Of a stretch of 64,000 nt of DNA, positions 53,396 through 61,270 are shown in pieces. Made by a program: the position numbers and the translations under genes. Source of the stretch: Microbulbifer sp. YPW1 (GTDB taxonomy: Bacteria > Pseudomonadota > Gammaproteobacteria > Pseudomonadales > Cellvibrionaceae); the NCBI RefSeq assembly GCF_013367775.1, contig NZ_CP055157.1, positions 434,001 to 498,000 on the forward strand, given 5' to 3'. The notes beneath the pieces were generated by a model. That model saw only the letters and a list, made by a program, of their open reading frames with translations, had not been told where the DNA came from and ran no database searches. Position 1 is the stretch's first letter, and every line of letters begins with the position of its first letter.

Positions 53396-55516
53396 ATGAC
53401 GACCACGCACGCAACCCGCCCCCCGCAGTCCCCCATCGAAGACCCCAGCCCGCAACCGGGCACGGCGCTGCTCGTATACAAACGCGACGGCCGTACCCTG
53501 CCCTTCGACGCCCGCCGCATTTACCGCGCGCTGTTGCGAGCGGGGCGCGCAGCCGGGGCATACGCAGAGGCGGAGGCGCACCTGCTCACCGCACAGGTGC
53601 GCAAAGTCATCGAACACCGTTACGACGGCAGCGTGGCGGTGGATATTGAAGACATCCAGAATATTGTCGAGCAGGTACTGATCAGCAATAACCACCTGGA
53701 TACCGCGCGCGGCTACATCGCTTACCGCAGCCGTCACCAGCAACTTCGCGAAGATCGCCACACCCTGGTCGACGTGACCAGCTCCATCGACGAATACCTG
53801 CAGCGGGAGGACTGGCGTGTGGCGGCGAACGCCAACCAGGGCTATTCCCTGGGCGGGCTGATCCTGAACAGCGCCGGCAAGATGATCGCCAACTACTGGC
53901 TCAACCACGTCTACAGCCCGGAAATCGGTGCCGCCCACCGCGAGGGCGACCTGCATATCCACGACCTCGACATGCTGTCCGGCTACTGCGCCGGCTGGTC
54001 TCTGCGCACACTGTTGCAGGAGGGCCTCAACGGCATCCCCGGCAAGGTCGAGTCCGGACCGCCCGCGCACCTGTCCAGCGCCATCGGCCAGATTGTGAAT
54101 TTTCTCGGCACCCTGCAAAACGAGTGGGCCGGGGCCCAGGCCTTCAGTTCCTTCGATACCTACATGGCCCCGTTTATCCGCAAGGATGGGCTCAGCTACC
54201 GCGAGGTGCGCCAGTGTATTCAGGAACTGATCTTCAACCTCAATGTGCCGTCCCGCTGGGGCACGCAAACGCCGTTTACCAACCTCACCTTTGACTGGGT
54301 GTGCCCGGAAGACCTGCGCGAACAGGTCCCGGTGATCGCCGGGGAGGAAATGCCATTTACCTACGGCGAACTGCAACAGGAAATGGACCTGATCAACCGC
54401 GCCTATATCGAAGTGATGACCGAGGGGGATGCCCGCGGCCGCGTGTTTACCTTCCCCATCCCCACCTACAACATCACCGAGGACTTTCCCTGGCACAGTG
54501 AAAATGCCGAACGCCTGTTCGCCATGACCGCGCGCTACGGCCTGCCCTATTTCCAGAACTTCATCAATTCCGACATGAGCCCCAACATGGTCCGCTCCAT
54601 GTGCTGCCGCCTGCAGCTGGACCTGCGCGAACTGTTGAAGCGCGGCAACGGCCTGTTCGGTTCCGCCGAGCAGACCGGCTCCCTGGGCGTGGTAACTGTC
54701 AACTGCGCGCGCCTCGGCTACCTGCACCGCGGCGACGAAGCCGGCTTGATGATGAGCCTCGACCGCCTGCTGGAACTCGCGCGCGACTCCCTCGAGGTAA
54801 AGCGCAAGGTGATCCAGCGGCATATGGATACCGGGCTTTTCCCCTACAGCAAGCGCTACCTGGGCACCCTGCGCAATCACTTCTCCACCATCGGCGTCAA
54901 CGGCATCAACGAGATGATCCGCAACTTCAGCGGCGACCGCGAAGATATCACCAGTGCAAACGGCCACCAGATGGCCGAGCGACTGTTGCAACATATCCGC
55001 GCGCGCATGACCGAGTTCCAGGAAGAAACCGGCCACCTGTATAACCTCGAAGCCACCCCGGCCGAGGGCACCACCTACCGCTTTGCGCGCGAGGACCGCA
55101 AGCGCTTCCCGGATATTCTGCAGGCGGGCTGTGAGGAAGCGCCCTACTACACCAACTCGTCACAACTGCCGGTTGGGTTTACCGACGACCCGTTCGAGGC
55201 ACTGTCGCGCCAGGAATCCCTGCAATCCCTGTATACCGGCGGCACGGTGCTGCACCTGTACCTGGGCGAACAGCTGCCCGATGCAAACAGCTGCCGCGAG
55301 CTGGTGCACCGCGCGCTGGCCAACTTCCGCCTGCCGTACATCACCGTCACCCCGACCTTCTCCATCTGCCCGACTCACGGCTACCTCAGTGGCGAACACC
55401 AGTTCTGCCCGCGCTGTGACGAGGAACTGATCGCGCGCAAGCGCGCCTGCAGTGAAAGAACCAACAAAGAAGCACTCATGGAAAACCACCAACAGGAGAA
55501 CAGCCATGCAAACTGA
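53396..55516 (+). CDS. nrdD: Anaerobic ribonucleoside-triphosphate reductase, catalytic body lacking the glycyl-radical tail
   Basis: A 706-residue class III ribonucleotide reductase that makes dNTPs without oxygen. The start at 53396 follows AAAGGAGG. The N-terminal ATP-cone (about 20-110: VYKRDGRTLPFDARRIYRAL) senses ATP/dATP. The barrel carries LHIHDLDMLSGYCAGWSL (about 183) and the active-site region NMVRSMCCRLQLDLRELL near 395, with the thiyl Cys. A zinc site FSICPTHGYLSGEHQFCPRC lies near 657. The usual RVxGY glycyl-radical segment does not follow it; instead the protein runs into a polar tail and stops. The missing segment is encoded by the next, overlapping ORF (55506-55676). Confidence 0.94.
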   Translation: MTTTHATRPPQSPIEDPSPQPGTALLVYKRDGRTLPFDARRIYRALLRAGRAAGAYAEAEAHLLTAQVRKVIEHRYDGSVAVDIEDIQNIVEQVLISNNHLDTARGYIAYRSRHQQLREDRHTLVDVTSSIDEYLQREDWRVAANANQGYSLGGLILNSAGKMIANYWLNHVYSPEIGAAHREGDLHIHDLDMLSGYCAGWSLRTLLQEGLNGIPGKVESGPPAHLSSAIGQIVNFLGTLQNEWAGAQAFSSFDTYMAPFIRKDGLSYREVRQCIQELIFNLNVPSRWGTQTPFTNLTFDWVCPEDLREQVPVIAGEEMPFTYGELQQEMDLINRAYIEVMTEGDARGRVFTFPIPTYNITEDFPWHSENAERLFAMTARYGLPYFQNFINSDMSPNMVRSMCCRLQLDLRELLKRGNGLFGSAEQTGSLGVVTVNCARLGYLHRGDEAGLMMSLDRLLELARDSLEVKRKVIQRHMDTGLFPYSKRYLGTLRNHFSTIGVNGINEMIRNFSGDREDITSANGHQMAERLLQHIRARMTEFQEETGHLYNLEATPAEGTTYRFAREDRKRFPDILQAGCEEAPYYTNSSQLPVGFTDDPFEALSRQESLQSLYTGGTVLHLYLGEQLPDANSCRELVHRALANFRLPYITVTPTFSICPTHGYLSGEHQFCPRCDEELIARKRACSERTNKEALMENHQQENSHAN

Positions 55517-55676
55517 AACCGTTGTAATCACCGATGAAGAACGCACCCCCTGCGAAGTCTGGAGCCGCGTGATGGGCTACCACCGCCCGGTGAACTTCTG
55601 GAACGCCGGCAAGCAGTCGGAACACCGCGATCGACGCTTCTTCGTACCCGCGCAGAACACCACAAACCAGCGCTAA
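55506..55676 (+). CDS. Separate glycyl-radical domain of NrdD
   Basis: A 56-residue protein: MQTETVVITDEERTPCEVWS, then RVMGYHRPVNFWNAGKQSEH and a short basic end. CEVWSRVMGYHRPV...GKQ.EH..R.FF is the glycyl-radical tail that in ordinary NrdD closes the same polypeptide; Gly in RVMGY would carry the radical. The ATG lies 11 nt before the end of nrdD in another frame, with ACAGGAG 8 nt upstream, so this looks like an independently initiated, coupled gene and not a sequencing frameshift. The large subunit would have to bind it in trans, with NrdG (next gene) installing the radical. In concept it resembles GrcA/YfiD, a spare radical domain for pyruvate formate-lyase. Confidence 0.85.
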   Translation: MQTETVVITDEERTPCEVWSRVMGYHRPVNFWNAGKQSEHRDRRFFVPAQNTTNQR

Positions 55677-55735
55677 CCCGACCGCGGCGCCGTCTACGCC
55701 GGCGCCGCCACAACCCGTGCAACACCCGATACCAC

Positions 55736-56356
55736 ATGGATAAAACCCTACGGGTAGGCGGCTTCACCCCGTTTACCGCCATCGACTTCCCCGGCGCCCT
55801 GTCAGCCGTCGTGTTCTGCCAGGGCTGCCCCTGGCGCTGCCGCTACTGCCACAACGGCGGACTGCTGCCGGCACAGGCAGACACCCAATACGAGTGGCAA
55901 CAGCTGCTGCAACACCTGCAGACCCGCCGCGGATTGCTCGACGCAGTAGTATTTTCCGGTGGCGAGCCCACCGCGCAAGGCGCGCTGGAAGATGCGGTGC
56001 AGGATGTAAAGGCGATGGGATTCAAAGTGGGCCTGCACACCGCCGGTATGTACCCGCGGCGGCTCGCGCGGCTGCTACCGCACCTGGACTGGGTGGGACT
56101 GGATATCAAGGCGCTGCCGGAAAACTACGATGCGATCACGCGCGTGCCCGGCAGCGGTACCGCGCCCTGGCAGAGCGCCGCACTACTGACCGAGGCCGGC
56201 ATTCCCCTACAGGTTCGCCTCACCCGCCACCCGCAGCTCACCAGCGACGGCGAGCTGGCAGCAATACACGAGAGACTCGCCGCGCTCGGCATCACCGGGC
56301 TCATTGTGCAAAAGTGCAATACCGATAACGCGCTGGACCCCGAGCTTCAGCAATAA
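55736..56356 (+). CDS. nrdG: Anaerobic ribonucleotide reductase-activating protein (radical SAM)
   Basis: A 206-residue radical-SAM activase that forms the glycyl radical of NrdD. The cluster motif is VFCQGCPWRCRYCHNGGLLP (CxxxCxxC, about 22-41). FSGGEPTAQGALEDAVQDVK (about 73-92) is the SAM-binding GGE motif, and GLHTAGMYPRRLARLLPHLD follows. Length is near the type found in pseudomonads. It begins 59 bp after the radical-domain gene on the same strand and ends the nrd operon. It converges on ubiV across a 102-bp gap in which I see no clear terminator. Confidence 0.93.
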   Translation: MDKTLRVGGFTPFTAIDFPGALSAVVFCQGCPWRCRYCHNGGLLPAQADTQYEWQQLLQHLQTRRGLLDAVVFSGGEPTAQGALEDAVQDVKAMGFKVGLHTAGMYPRRLARLLPHLDWVGLDIKALPENYDAITRVPGSGTAPWQSAALLTEAGIPLQVRLTRHPQLTSDGELAAIHERLAALGITGLIVQKCNTDNALDPELQQ

Positions 56357-56458
56357 AAATTTGAGAGCACAGATAATCATTAACTTGCGCGAAAGTAAAA
56401 TCGCACACTGATTGAAGCTCGGTGTTGATAAAGCAACGGCGTAAGGCAATTATGCTAT

Positions 56459-57352
56459 TTACCTATCCGGTGTCTCAGCGCTACTACGGGCGATCAATTC
56501 CAGGCCGGGGCGCCCGCACCAGTAACCGTCAACGCCGGGCGGCAAAAGCTCCGTATCCGGCTCGTCGCGGCGGGCGCGGTCGAAGGCGTCGATGATCTGC
56601 TCCATCTGCTGCCACTGCGGCGACAGGCGCAGGATATCCACGCCGAGATCGCACAACTGTTTGTAATGGCGCAGCAGGTTTGTCGGTTCCCCGGACAGGG
56701 TCTGGATGCCGTTGATCACGAACAGTTCGTCGCCGTCCTGGGAATCCAGCGGCAGGCCGTGCGGGTATTCCATGCAGCGGTAATCGCAGTTGTCCTTGTC
56801 CAGGCCGAGGTGGCGGGCGGTGAAGCAGCGCGCGGAATAGGCCAGCGGCATATGGCCGTAGGCAAACACCTCCACTTCTGGTTTGTTGTCGCAGGCGTGC
56901 AGCACTTCTGCCAGTTGTTGCCCGCTCAGTTCCACCGGTGCCGTCCAGCGCACCATACCCAGCGACATCAGGTGCGCCAGCGCGTGCTGGTTGTAGATAT
57001 TCACCGCCGGGCCGCAGGTAAATGGCAGGCCGGCTTCCGCCAGTAGCTGTACCGCCGACAGGTCGTTGGCCTCCACCAGCAGTTTGCCGTTGTCACAGAT
57101 TTTCCTGACCCAGTTGAAGTCCGCCCTGGACTCCAGCAACGTGAGTGTGGACAGCACTATCTGCTTGTCGGAAACCTCCGCCAGTTGCTGTGCCAGTTCC
57201 AGCCAATCGGCGGCGCGCAACTGGTGGCGCTTGCCGCACACCACTTCGCCCAGGTAGATGATATCCAGCGGGGTGGACAGCATCTGTTCGTAGAATTGAT
57301 TGATATCGGTGCGCGGCCAATAGTATTGCGCCGGTCCCAGAGCGAGCTGCAT
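56459..57352 (-). CDS. ubiV: O2-independent ubiquinone biosynthesis protein UbiV
   Basis: A 297-residue peptidase-U32-family protein that, with UbiU and UbiT, hydroxylates the ubiquinone ring without oxygen. The start MQLALGPAQYYWPRTDINQF and the iron-sulfur cysteines in YSARCFTARHLGLDKDNCDY followed by RCMEYPHG (about 175-202) are as in characterised UbiV. FAYGHMPLAYSARC is the family motif around the first Cys. It binds a 4Fe-4S cluster and forms a heterodimer with UbiU. Nine base pairs separate it from ubiU. Confidence 0.94.
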   Translation of the reverse strand: MQLALGPAQYYWPRTDINQFYEQMLSTPLDIIYLGEVVCGKRHQLRAADWLELAQQLAEVSDKQIVLSTLTLLESRADFNWVRKICDNGKLLVEANDLSAVQLLAEAGLPFTCGPAVNIYNQHALAHLMSLGMVRWTAPVELSGQQLAEVLHACDNKPEVEVFAYGHMPLAYSARCFTARHLGLDKDNCDYRCMEYPHGLPLDSQDGDELFVINGIQTLSGEPTNLLRHYKQLCDLGVDILRLSPQWQQMEQIIDAFDRARRDEPDTELLPPGVDGYWCGRPGLELIARSSAETPDR

Positions 57353-57361
57353 GGGTATCCT

Positions 57362-58357
57362 CTACTGCCAGGGGCGATCGTAAGCGCCCAGAGTGGTTTG
57401 CTTGCCTTCGGAATTCTTCGCCAGCGTTTCGCGCCAGCTTTGTTTTACCGAGAAATCCGCGCCCTGTTGCAGCGCCGCGTCGATCGCCTCGCGCCAGGTG
57501 CGCACTACCTGTGCCACATACGCGGGGCTGCGCTGGCGGCCCTCCAGTTTGATGGCCTGGATACCGGCGGCCTTGAGTTCGGGCAACAGTGCCATGCTGT
57601 TCAGGCTGGTGGGTTCCTCGAGCGCGTGCTGGCGCTTGCCGTCCACCATAAAACGGCCCTTGCACAGGGTCGGGTAGCCGGCGTTTTCGTGTTCGGCGAA
57701 GCGATCGATCAGCACGCCATTGAGGCGTGTTTCCAGGGTATGCCCGGTAGTGCGCCATTCCACCGCTTTGGCCGGTGAGCAGACGCCGTTCTGGTTGGGG
57801 GATTCGCCGGTGACATAGGAACTCAGGTGACAGCGCCCTTCCGCCATGATGCACAGACTGCCGAAACCGAACACCTCCAGCTCCACCTGACTCGCCGCCG
57901 CCAGTTGCTGTACCTGCTTGAGTGACAGCACCCGCGGCAGCACCGCGCGGCGGATACCGAATTGCTGGCGGTAGAATTCCAGCGCCGGTGCACTGGTGGC
58001 GGAGGCCTGTACCGACAGGTGCAGGGACAGTTGCGGATGCTTGTCCCGCGCGTACCCCATCAGACCGATATCCGCGAGGATCACGGCGTCGGCATTGAGC
58101 CCGGCCGCGCGATCCACCGCTGCCTGCCAGCGGGTGAAGCTGCTGGGCTTGGCGTAGGTATTGATGGCGACGAACAGCTTGCGGCCGCGGTTGCGAATCC
58201 GCTCCAGTGCGCGCAGTGCATTTTTGTCGTTGAAGTTGAGACCGCCGAAATTGCGCGCGTTGGTTTCGTCGTTAAAACCGATATACACCGCATCCGCGCC
58301 GTTATCCACGGCAGCTTCCAGTGCAGGCAGGCTACCGGCCGGGCATACAAGTTCCAT
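57362..58357 (-). CDS. ubiU: O2-independent ubiquinone biosynthesis protein UbiU
   Basis: A 331-residue peptidase-U32-family protein starting MELVCPAGSLPALEAAVDNG. The family signature EVFGFGSLCIMAEGRCHLSS (about 158-177), then NQNGVCSPAKAVEW with a third Cys near 191, supplies the 4Fe-4S ligands; the fourth would be the Cys in NAGYPTLCKGRFMVDG (about 228). It acts with UbiV in the anaerobic hydroxylation of ubiquinone precursors. The gene lies between ubiT and ubiV, as in Pseudomonas and E. coli. Confidence 0.95.
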   Translation of the reverse strand: MELVCPAGSLPALEAAVDNGADAVYIGFNDETNARNFGGLNFNDKNALRALERIRNRGRKLFVAINTYAKPSSFTRWQAAVDRAAGLNADAVILADIGLMGYARDKHPQLSLHLSVQASATSAPALEFYRQQFGIRRAVLPRVLSLKQVQQLAAASQVELEVFGFGSLCIMAEGRCHLSSYVTGESPNQNGVCSPAKAVEWRTTGHTLETRLNGVLIDRFAEHENAGYPTLCKGRFMVDGKRQHALEEPTSLNSMALLPELKAAGIQAIKLEGRQRSPAYVAQVVRTWREAIDAALQQGADFSVKQSWRETLAKNSEGKQTTLGAYDRPWQ

Positions 58358-58397
58358 TGCTATTCCAAAATTGTTATTCCAAACGAGTGATTCAAAA

Positions 58398-58883
58398 TCA
58401 GTTAACGGTTGCGGCCGCCAGTTGCGCGGCGATGATTTCCAGCCCGCGCTGGGCCCATCGGGGGATGCGATTGCGATCCAGGGCGTCCAGACGGTTTTTT
58501 ACCGTGAGGCCGATTTCGGTCTGTCCGCCGAGCGATAAGCGGCGCTGGAAGAACAGCGTGTCCGGGTCTTCACTGCCGCAGGCTATGGCGAGAAAGTCCG
58601 CGCTGTTGGCGGCGATGGTCGCGTCTGCGGGCACTCCCGCGGGCGCGCGTACGAAGTGCTCGCCGCGTTTGCTGACGCGCAGCTGGATACCCAGGTCGGT
58701 AACAGTAACTTCCAGTATCTGATTGTCGAGAAAGTCGAACAGGCCGTCCTCCAACTCCTCATTGAGCTGTCGATTGAGCAGCCGGATAAACGCGACTTCC
58801 CCCGGCCAACGGGGCAACCGCGGCAGGACCTTGCAGCCGAGCCGGTAGCCCATACGTGAGAGTGTTTGATTGACCGCTAGCAT
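58398..58883 (-). CDS. ubiT: SCP2-domain ubiquinone accessory protein UbiT
   Basis: A 161-residue SCP2 sterol-carrier-type protein required for ubiquinone synthesis without oxygen; it is thought to bind lipid intermediates. The SCP2 core is FLDNQILEVTVTDLGIQLRV (about 49-68) and DATIAANSADFLAIACGSED (about 85-104), ending LFFQRRLSLGGQTEIGLTVK (about 110-129). It leads the ubiT-ubiU-ubiV run, 40 bp before ubiU and 86 bp after the PpiC-type gene. Neighbourhood with narGHJI fits its role in nitrate respiration, which in this kind of bacterium needs a quinone under anoxia. Confidence 0.93.
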   Translation of the reverse strand: MLAVNQTLSRMGYRLGCKVLPRLPRWPGEVAFIRLLNRQLNEELEDGLFDFLDNQILEVTVTDLGIQLRVSKRGEHFVRAPAGVPADATIAANSADFLAIACGSEDPDTLFFQRRLSLGGQTEIGLTVKNRLDALDRNRIPRWAQRGLEIIAAQLAAATVN

Positions 58884-58969
58884 TTCCCCTCCATGCCGGT
58901 CGGTAATAGGGTGATGAGAAAAACCGGCTGCGGTATTTCCTATCGGGTTTTCTTATTCACCGAGTGCGC

Positions 58970-59809
58970 TCACCCTTCGCGGTCTTCCGATTTCTGTTCC
59001 ACCTCGAGCATATCGATGCCGCTGATATCCGCCGCGCAAACCAGATCGGTGAGGAACACGTTGATCATTTTGCGACGCAGTTTTTCTTGCAGGTAGTCAC
59101 CGATTTTTTCCTCCACATAGGAAAAATCCAGCGGCCGCCCCTGCTCCAGGTGCTCCACGTAGATCAAATGCCAGCCGTATTTGGTGGACACCAGCTGTTC
59201 AACCAGGCCGGTGCTACCGGCGAACACGGCCTGCTCGAACGGCGCCACGGTATCGCCGGGGCCAACCTGGCCGAGGCTGCCGTCGGCGTCGCGGGAGGAG
59301 CAGTCGGAATGCTGGCGCGCCAGTTGCGCAAACTGCAGCAGCGGATCCGGTGCGTTGCGTACTTGCTCCAGTAGTGCTTCGGCCACCTTCTGTTGGCGCT
59401 CGCTCGCCCCGTCATCGTCCGGTTTTACTGCAAGCAGGATATGGCGCACTTCCGCCAGCGGCTGCGAGGTGAACTTGTGCCGGTTTTCGACGAAGTAGTC
59501 GTAACGCTGTTCGCGGGTGGGCTGCAGCTGCGGCACTTCGCGCTCGAGCAATGCGTCGACCGCGCGATCAAAGTCCTCACTGCCGGTGTCAGCATCGCTG
59601 TCGCACAGGCCGCAGTCACTGGCGCGTTCCCGCAACAGCTCGGCCAGCACCAGCGACCGCGCCGCTGCGTAGATGGCCTCCCGCGGCGTGGCCGCGGGGT
59701 GATACTGCATCTCGGCGTAGATCATGTCGTCCGGAATAGTCCGGCCGTTGACCTGTACCGGGCCGATAAACAACTGGTCGCTTGCATCGCTCGCCAAAAG
59801 TGCGCTCAT
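58970..59809 (-). CDS. PpiC-type peptidyl-prolyl isomerase of the nar operon
   Basis: A 279-residue protein with a parvulin domain: PLAEVRHILLAVKPDD (about 116-131), LRQ-type FAQLARQHSDCSSRDADGSL followed by GQVGPGDTVAPFEQAVF (about 165-200) and VSTKYGWHLIYVEHLEQGRP (about 207-226). It has no signal peptide, so it is cytoplasmic, as expected for a helper of NarG/NarH assembly. NifM-like isomerases sit downstream of narI in pseudomonads (PA3871). Fifteen base pairs separate it from narI, implying cotranscription. Confidence 0.9.
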   Translation of the reverse strand: MSALLASDASDQLFIGPVQVNGRTIPDDMIYAEMQYHPAATPREAIYAAARSLVLAELLRERASDCGLCDSDADTGSEDFDRAVDALLEREVPQLQPTREQRYDYFVENRHKFTSQPLAEVRHILLAVKPDDDGASERQQKVAEALLEQVRNAPDPLLQFAQLARQHSDCSSRDADGSLGQVGPGDTVAPFEQAVFAGSTGLVEQLVSTKYGWHLIYVEHLEQGRPLDFSYVEEKIGDYLQEKLRRKMINVFLTDLVCAADISGIDMLEVEQKSEDREG

Positions 59810-59824
59810 GACAATCTCCCCCTG

Positions 59825-60520
59825 TTACAGGATGCTGGTATTTTTCGCGCGTACCACCTGGTAGTTGCGGCGGAAGTACTGCACCGGCACGCTCCATACA
59901 TGCACCAGGCGGCTAAACGGGAATACCAGGAACAGGGTCAGCCCCAGGAACACATGCAGCTTGTAGATGATGTGCACTTCGCTGATGGCGGCCGCGGCCT
60001 CGGCACCGTTGAGCGTGACAATGGACTGCGCCCAGGTCATCAGCTTCAGCATTTCCGCACCGTCCATATGTCCGGCAGATACAAAGATGCTCAACAGGCC
60101 GAGGATCAGCTGTACATACAGCATCAACAGGATGGCGATATCCATGCGAGAGGAAGTGGCACGCACCCGCGGATTGGTGAGGCGGCGGTGCAACAGGATC
60201 GTCATGCCGATAAAACAGATGATCCCGAACAGTCCGCCGGCACCCATGGCCAGCGCCTGCTTGGTGGATGCCTCAACACCCAGCATGTGCCACACTGCCT
60301 TGGGGGTCAGCAGCCCGACAAAGTGGCCGGCGAGAATGGCCAGCACACCGATGTGGAACAGGTAGCTGCCCACCCGCAGTTTTTTCTTTTCCAGCAGCTG
60401 GCTGGAGCCGGTGCGCCAGGTGTACTGATCCCGATCGTAGCGAATCAGGCTGCCCACCAGAAAAACCGTGAGCGCGATAAACGGATAGATTCCGAAAAAC
60501 AGTGTATTGATGTAATTCAT
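59825..60520 (-). CDS. narI: Respiratory nitrate reductase gamma subunit
   Basis: A 231-residue diheme cytochrome b with five transmembrane helices that takes electrons from quinol on the periplasmic side. It starts MNYINTLFFGIYPFIALTVF, with VGSYLFHIGVLAILAGHFVG (heme-ligand His, about 51-70) and IIYKLHVFLGLTLFLVFPFS (heme ligands, about 192-211) near the end. Length is typical (about 225). It follows narJ by 9 bp and precedes the PpiC-type isomerase gene by 15 bp. Confidence 0.97.
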   Translation of the reverse strand: MNYINTLFFGIYPFIALTVFLVGSLIRYDRDQYTWRTGSSQLLEKKKLRVGSYLFHIGVLAILAGHFVGLLTPKAVWHMLGVEASTKQALAMGAGGLFGIICFIGMTILLHRRLTNPRVRATSSRMDIAILLMLYVQLILGLLSIFVSAGHMDGAEMLKLMTWAQSIVTLNGAEAAAAISEVHIIYKLHVFLGLTLFLVFPFSRLVHVWSVPVQYFRRNYQVVRAKNTSIL

Positions 60521-60529
60521 CGTTTACTC

Positions 60530-61258
60530 CTAAGCGTCACCGGTTTTTCCGGCAGTTTGATTGCCCGCATCGACCCAGGTGATGGACTTGTCGTCCTTGA
60601 ACTGCGTCGCGCTGGGGCGCTGCACACTCTGTTCACAGGCGCTGCCCTGGGCGGCAGAGAAGCTCACGGCCTCCTCTTCCCAGATCTTGTCCAGCGCCTC
60701 CGGGGTATCGTCGCGCTCTTCTTTGGCCACCTGTTGTGCAAGGCCCTCGCGGTCCACCTCGACACCGGTGAAATCCACCAGTGCATCAAGCAGCTCCGCA
60801 TACATGGACTCCTTGTCGCGCAGGCGCGCGGCCAGCAGGGCGAGAATGTGCGAGATATCTTCGAGCCATTCGCGCGCGCCCTCCTCCTGGGTGGCGCAGA
60901 ACTCAAGGTAGGTGGGCAGGTAGTCCGGCAGCTCCCGTTCGGTGAGTTCAAGGCCGGCACTGCGGTACTGCTTGAGCAACTCCACCATGGCCTGGCCGCG
61001 ATCGCGGGACTCGCCGTAGATATGCTCGAAAATGTGCAGCGACACTGCGCGGCCGCGTTCAAACAGGCCGTCGTATTCGCTCTGCCAGTCGAGCGGGTCG
61101 CGGCACTCGTAGTGCGCGACAAAGCACAGCAGTTTGTCGCGCATGGCCGGCGTCAGGTCTTTGGACTCCGCAATGAAAAACGTGAGCTCCGGCAGATGCT
61201 CGACCAGTGCCTCGTCCGGGTAGTCCAGCAGACGGGATATCAACTGTAGGGTTTTCAT
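60530..61258 (-). CDS. narJ: Nitrate reductase molybdenum cofactor assembly chaperone NarJ
   Basis: A 242-residue TorD/NarJ-type chaperone that loads the molybdenum cofactor into NarG before membrane attachment. It starts MKTLQLISRLLDYPDEALVE, with SLHIFEHIYGESRDRGQAMV (about 73-92) and ELPDYLPTYLEFCATQEEGA (about 107-126), the conserved DYLP motif. The last ~45 residues are polar. It begins 12 bp after narH. Confidence 0.96.
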   Translation of the reverse strand: MKTLQLISRLLDYPDEALVEHLPELTFFIAESKDLTPAMRDKLLCFVAHYECRDPLDWQSEYDGLFERGRAVSLHIFEHIYGESRDRGQAMVELLKQYRSAGLELTERELPDYLPTYLEFCATQEEGAREWLEDISHILALLAARLRDKESMYAELLDALVDFTGVEVDREGLAQQVAKEERDDTPEALDKIWEEEAVSFSAAQGSACEQSVQRPSATQFKDDKSITWVDAGNQTAGKTGDA

Positions 61259-61270
61259 GGACTGCTCCTG

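Noticed and set aside
51910..55036. Minus-strand open frames 51910-53154 and 53321-55036, and plus-strand 61790-62935
   Set aside because: Antisense to the kinase fusion, nrdD and narH; His/Ala/Gln-rich translations without family motifs.
55440..55520. A simple frameshift (sequencing error) splitting nrdD
   Set aside because: The downstream ORF has its own ATG and a well-placed ACAGGAG, and the upstream ORF extends about 35 residues past the zinc site with a non-homologous tail; one inserted or deleted base would not produce both cleanly. Resequencing remains the decisive test.
58358..58397. FNR-like TGATTCAAAATCA between ubiT and ubiU
   Set aside because: The half-sites TGAT and ATCA are 5 bp apart instead of 4, and the place is inside an apparent operon.
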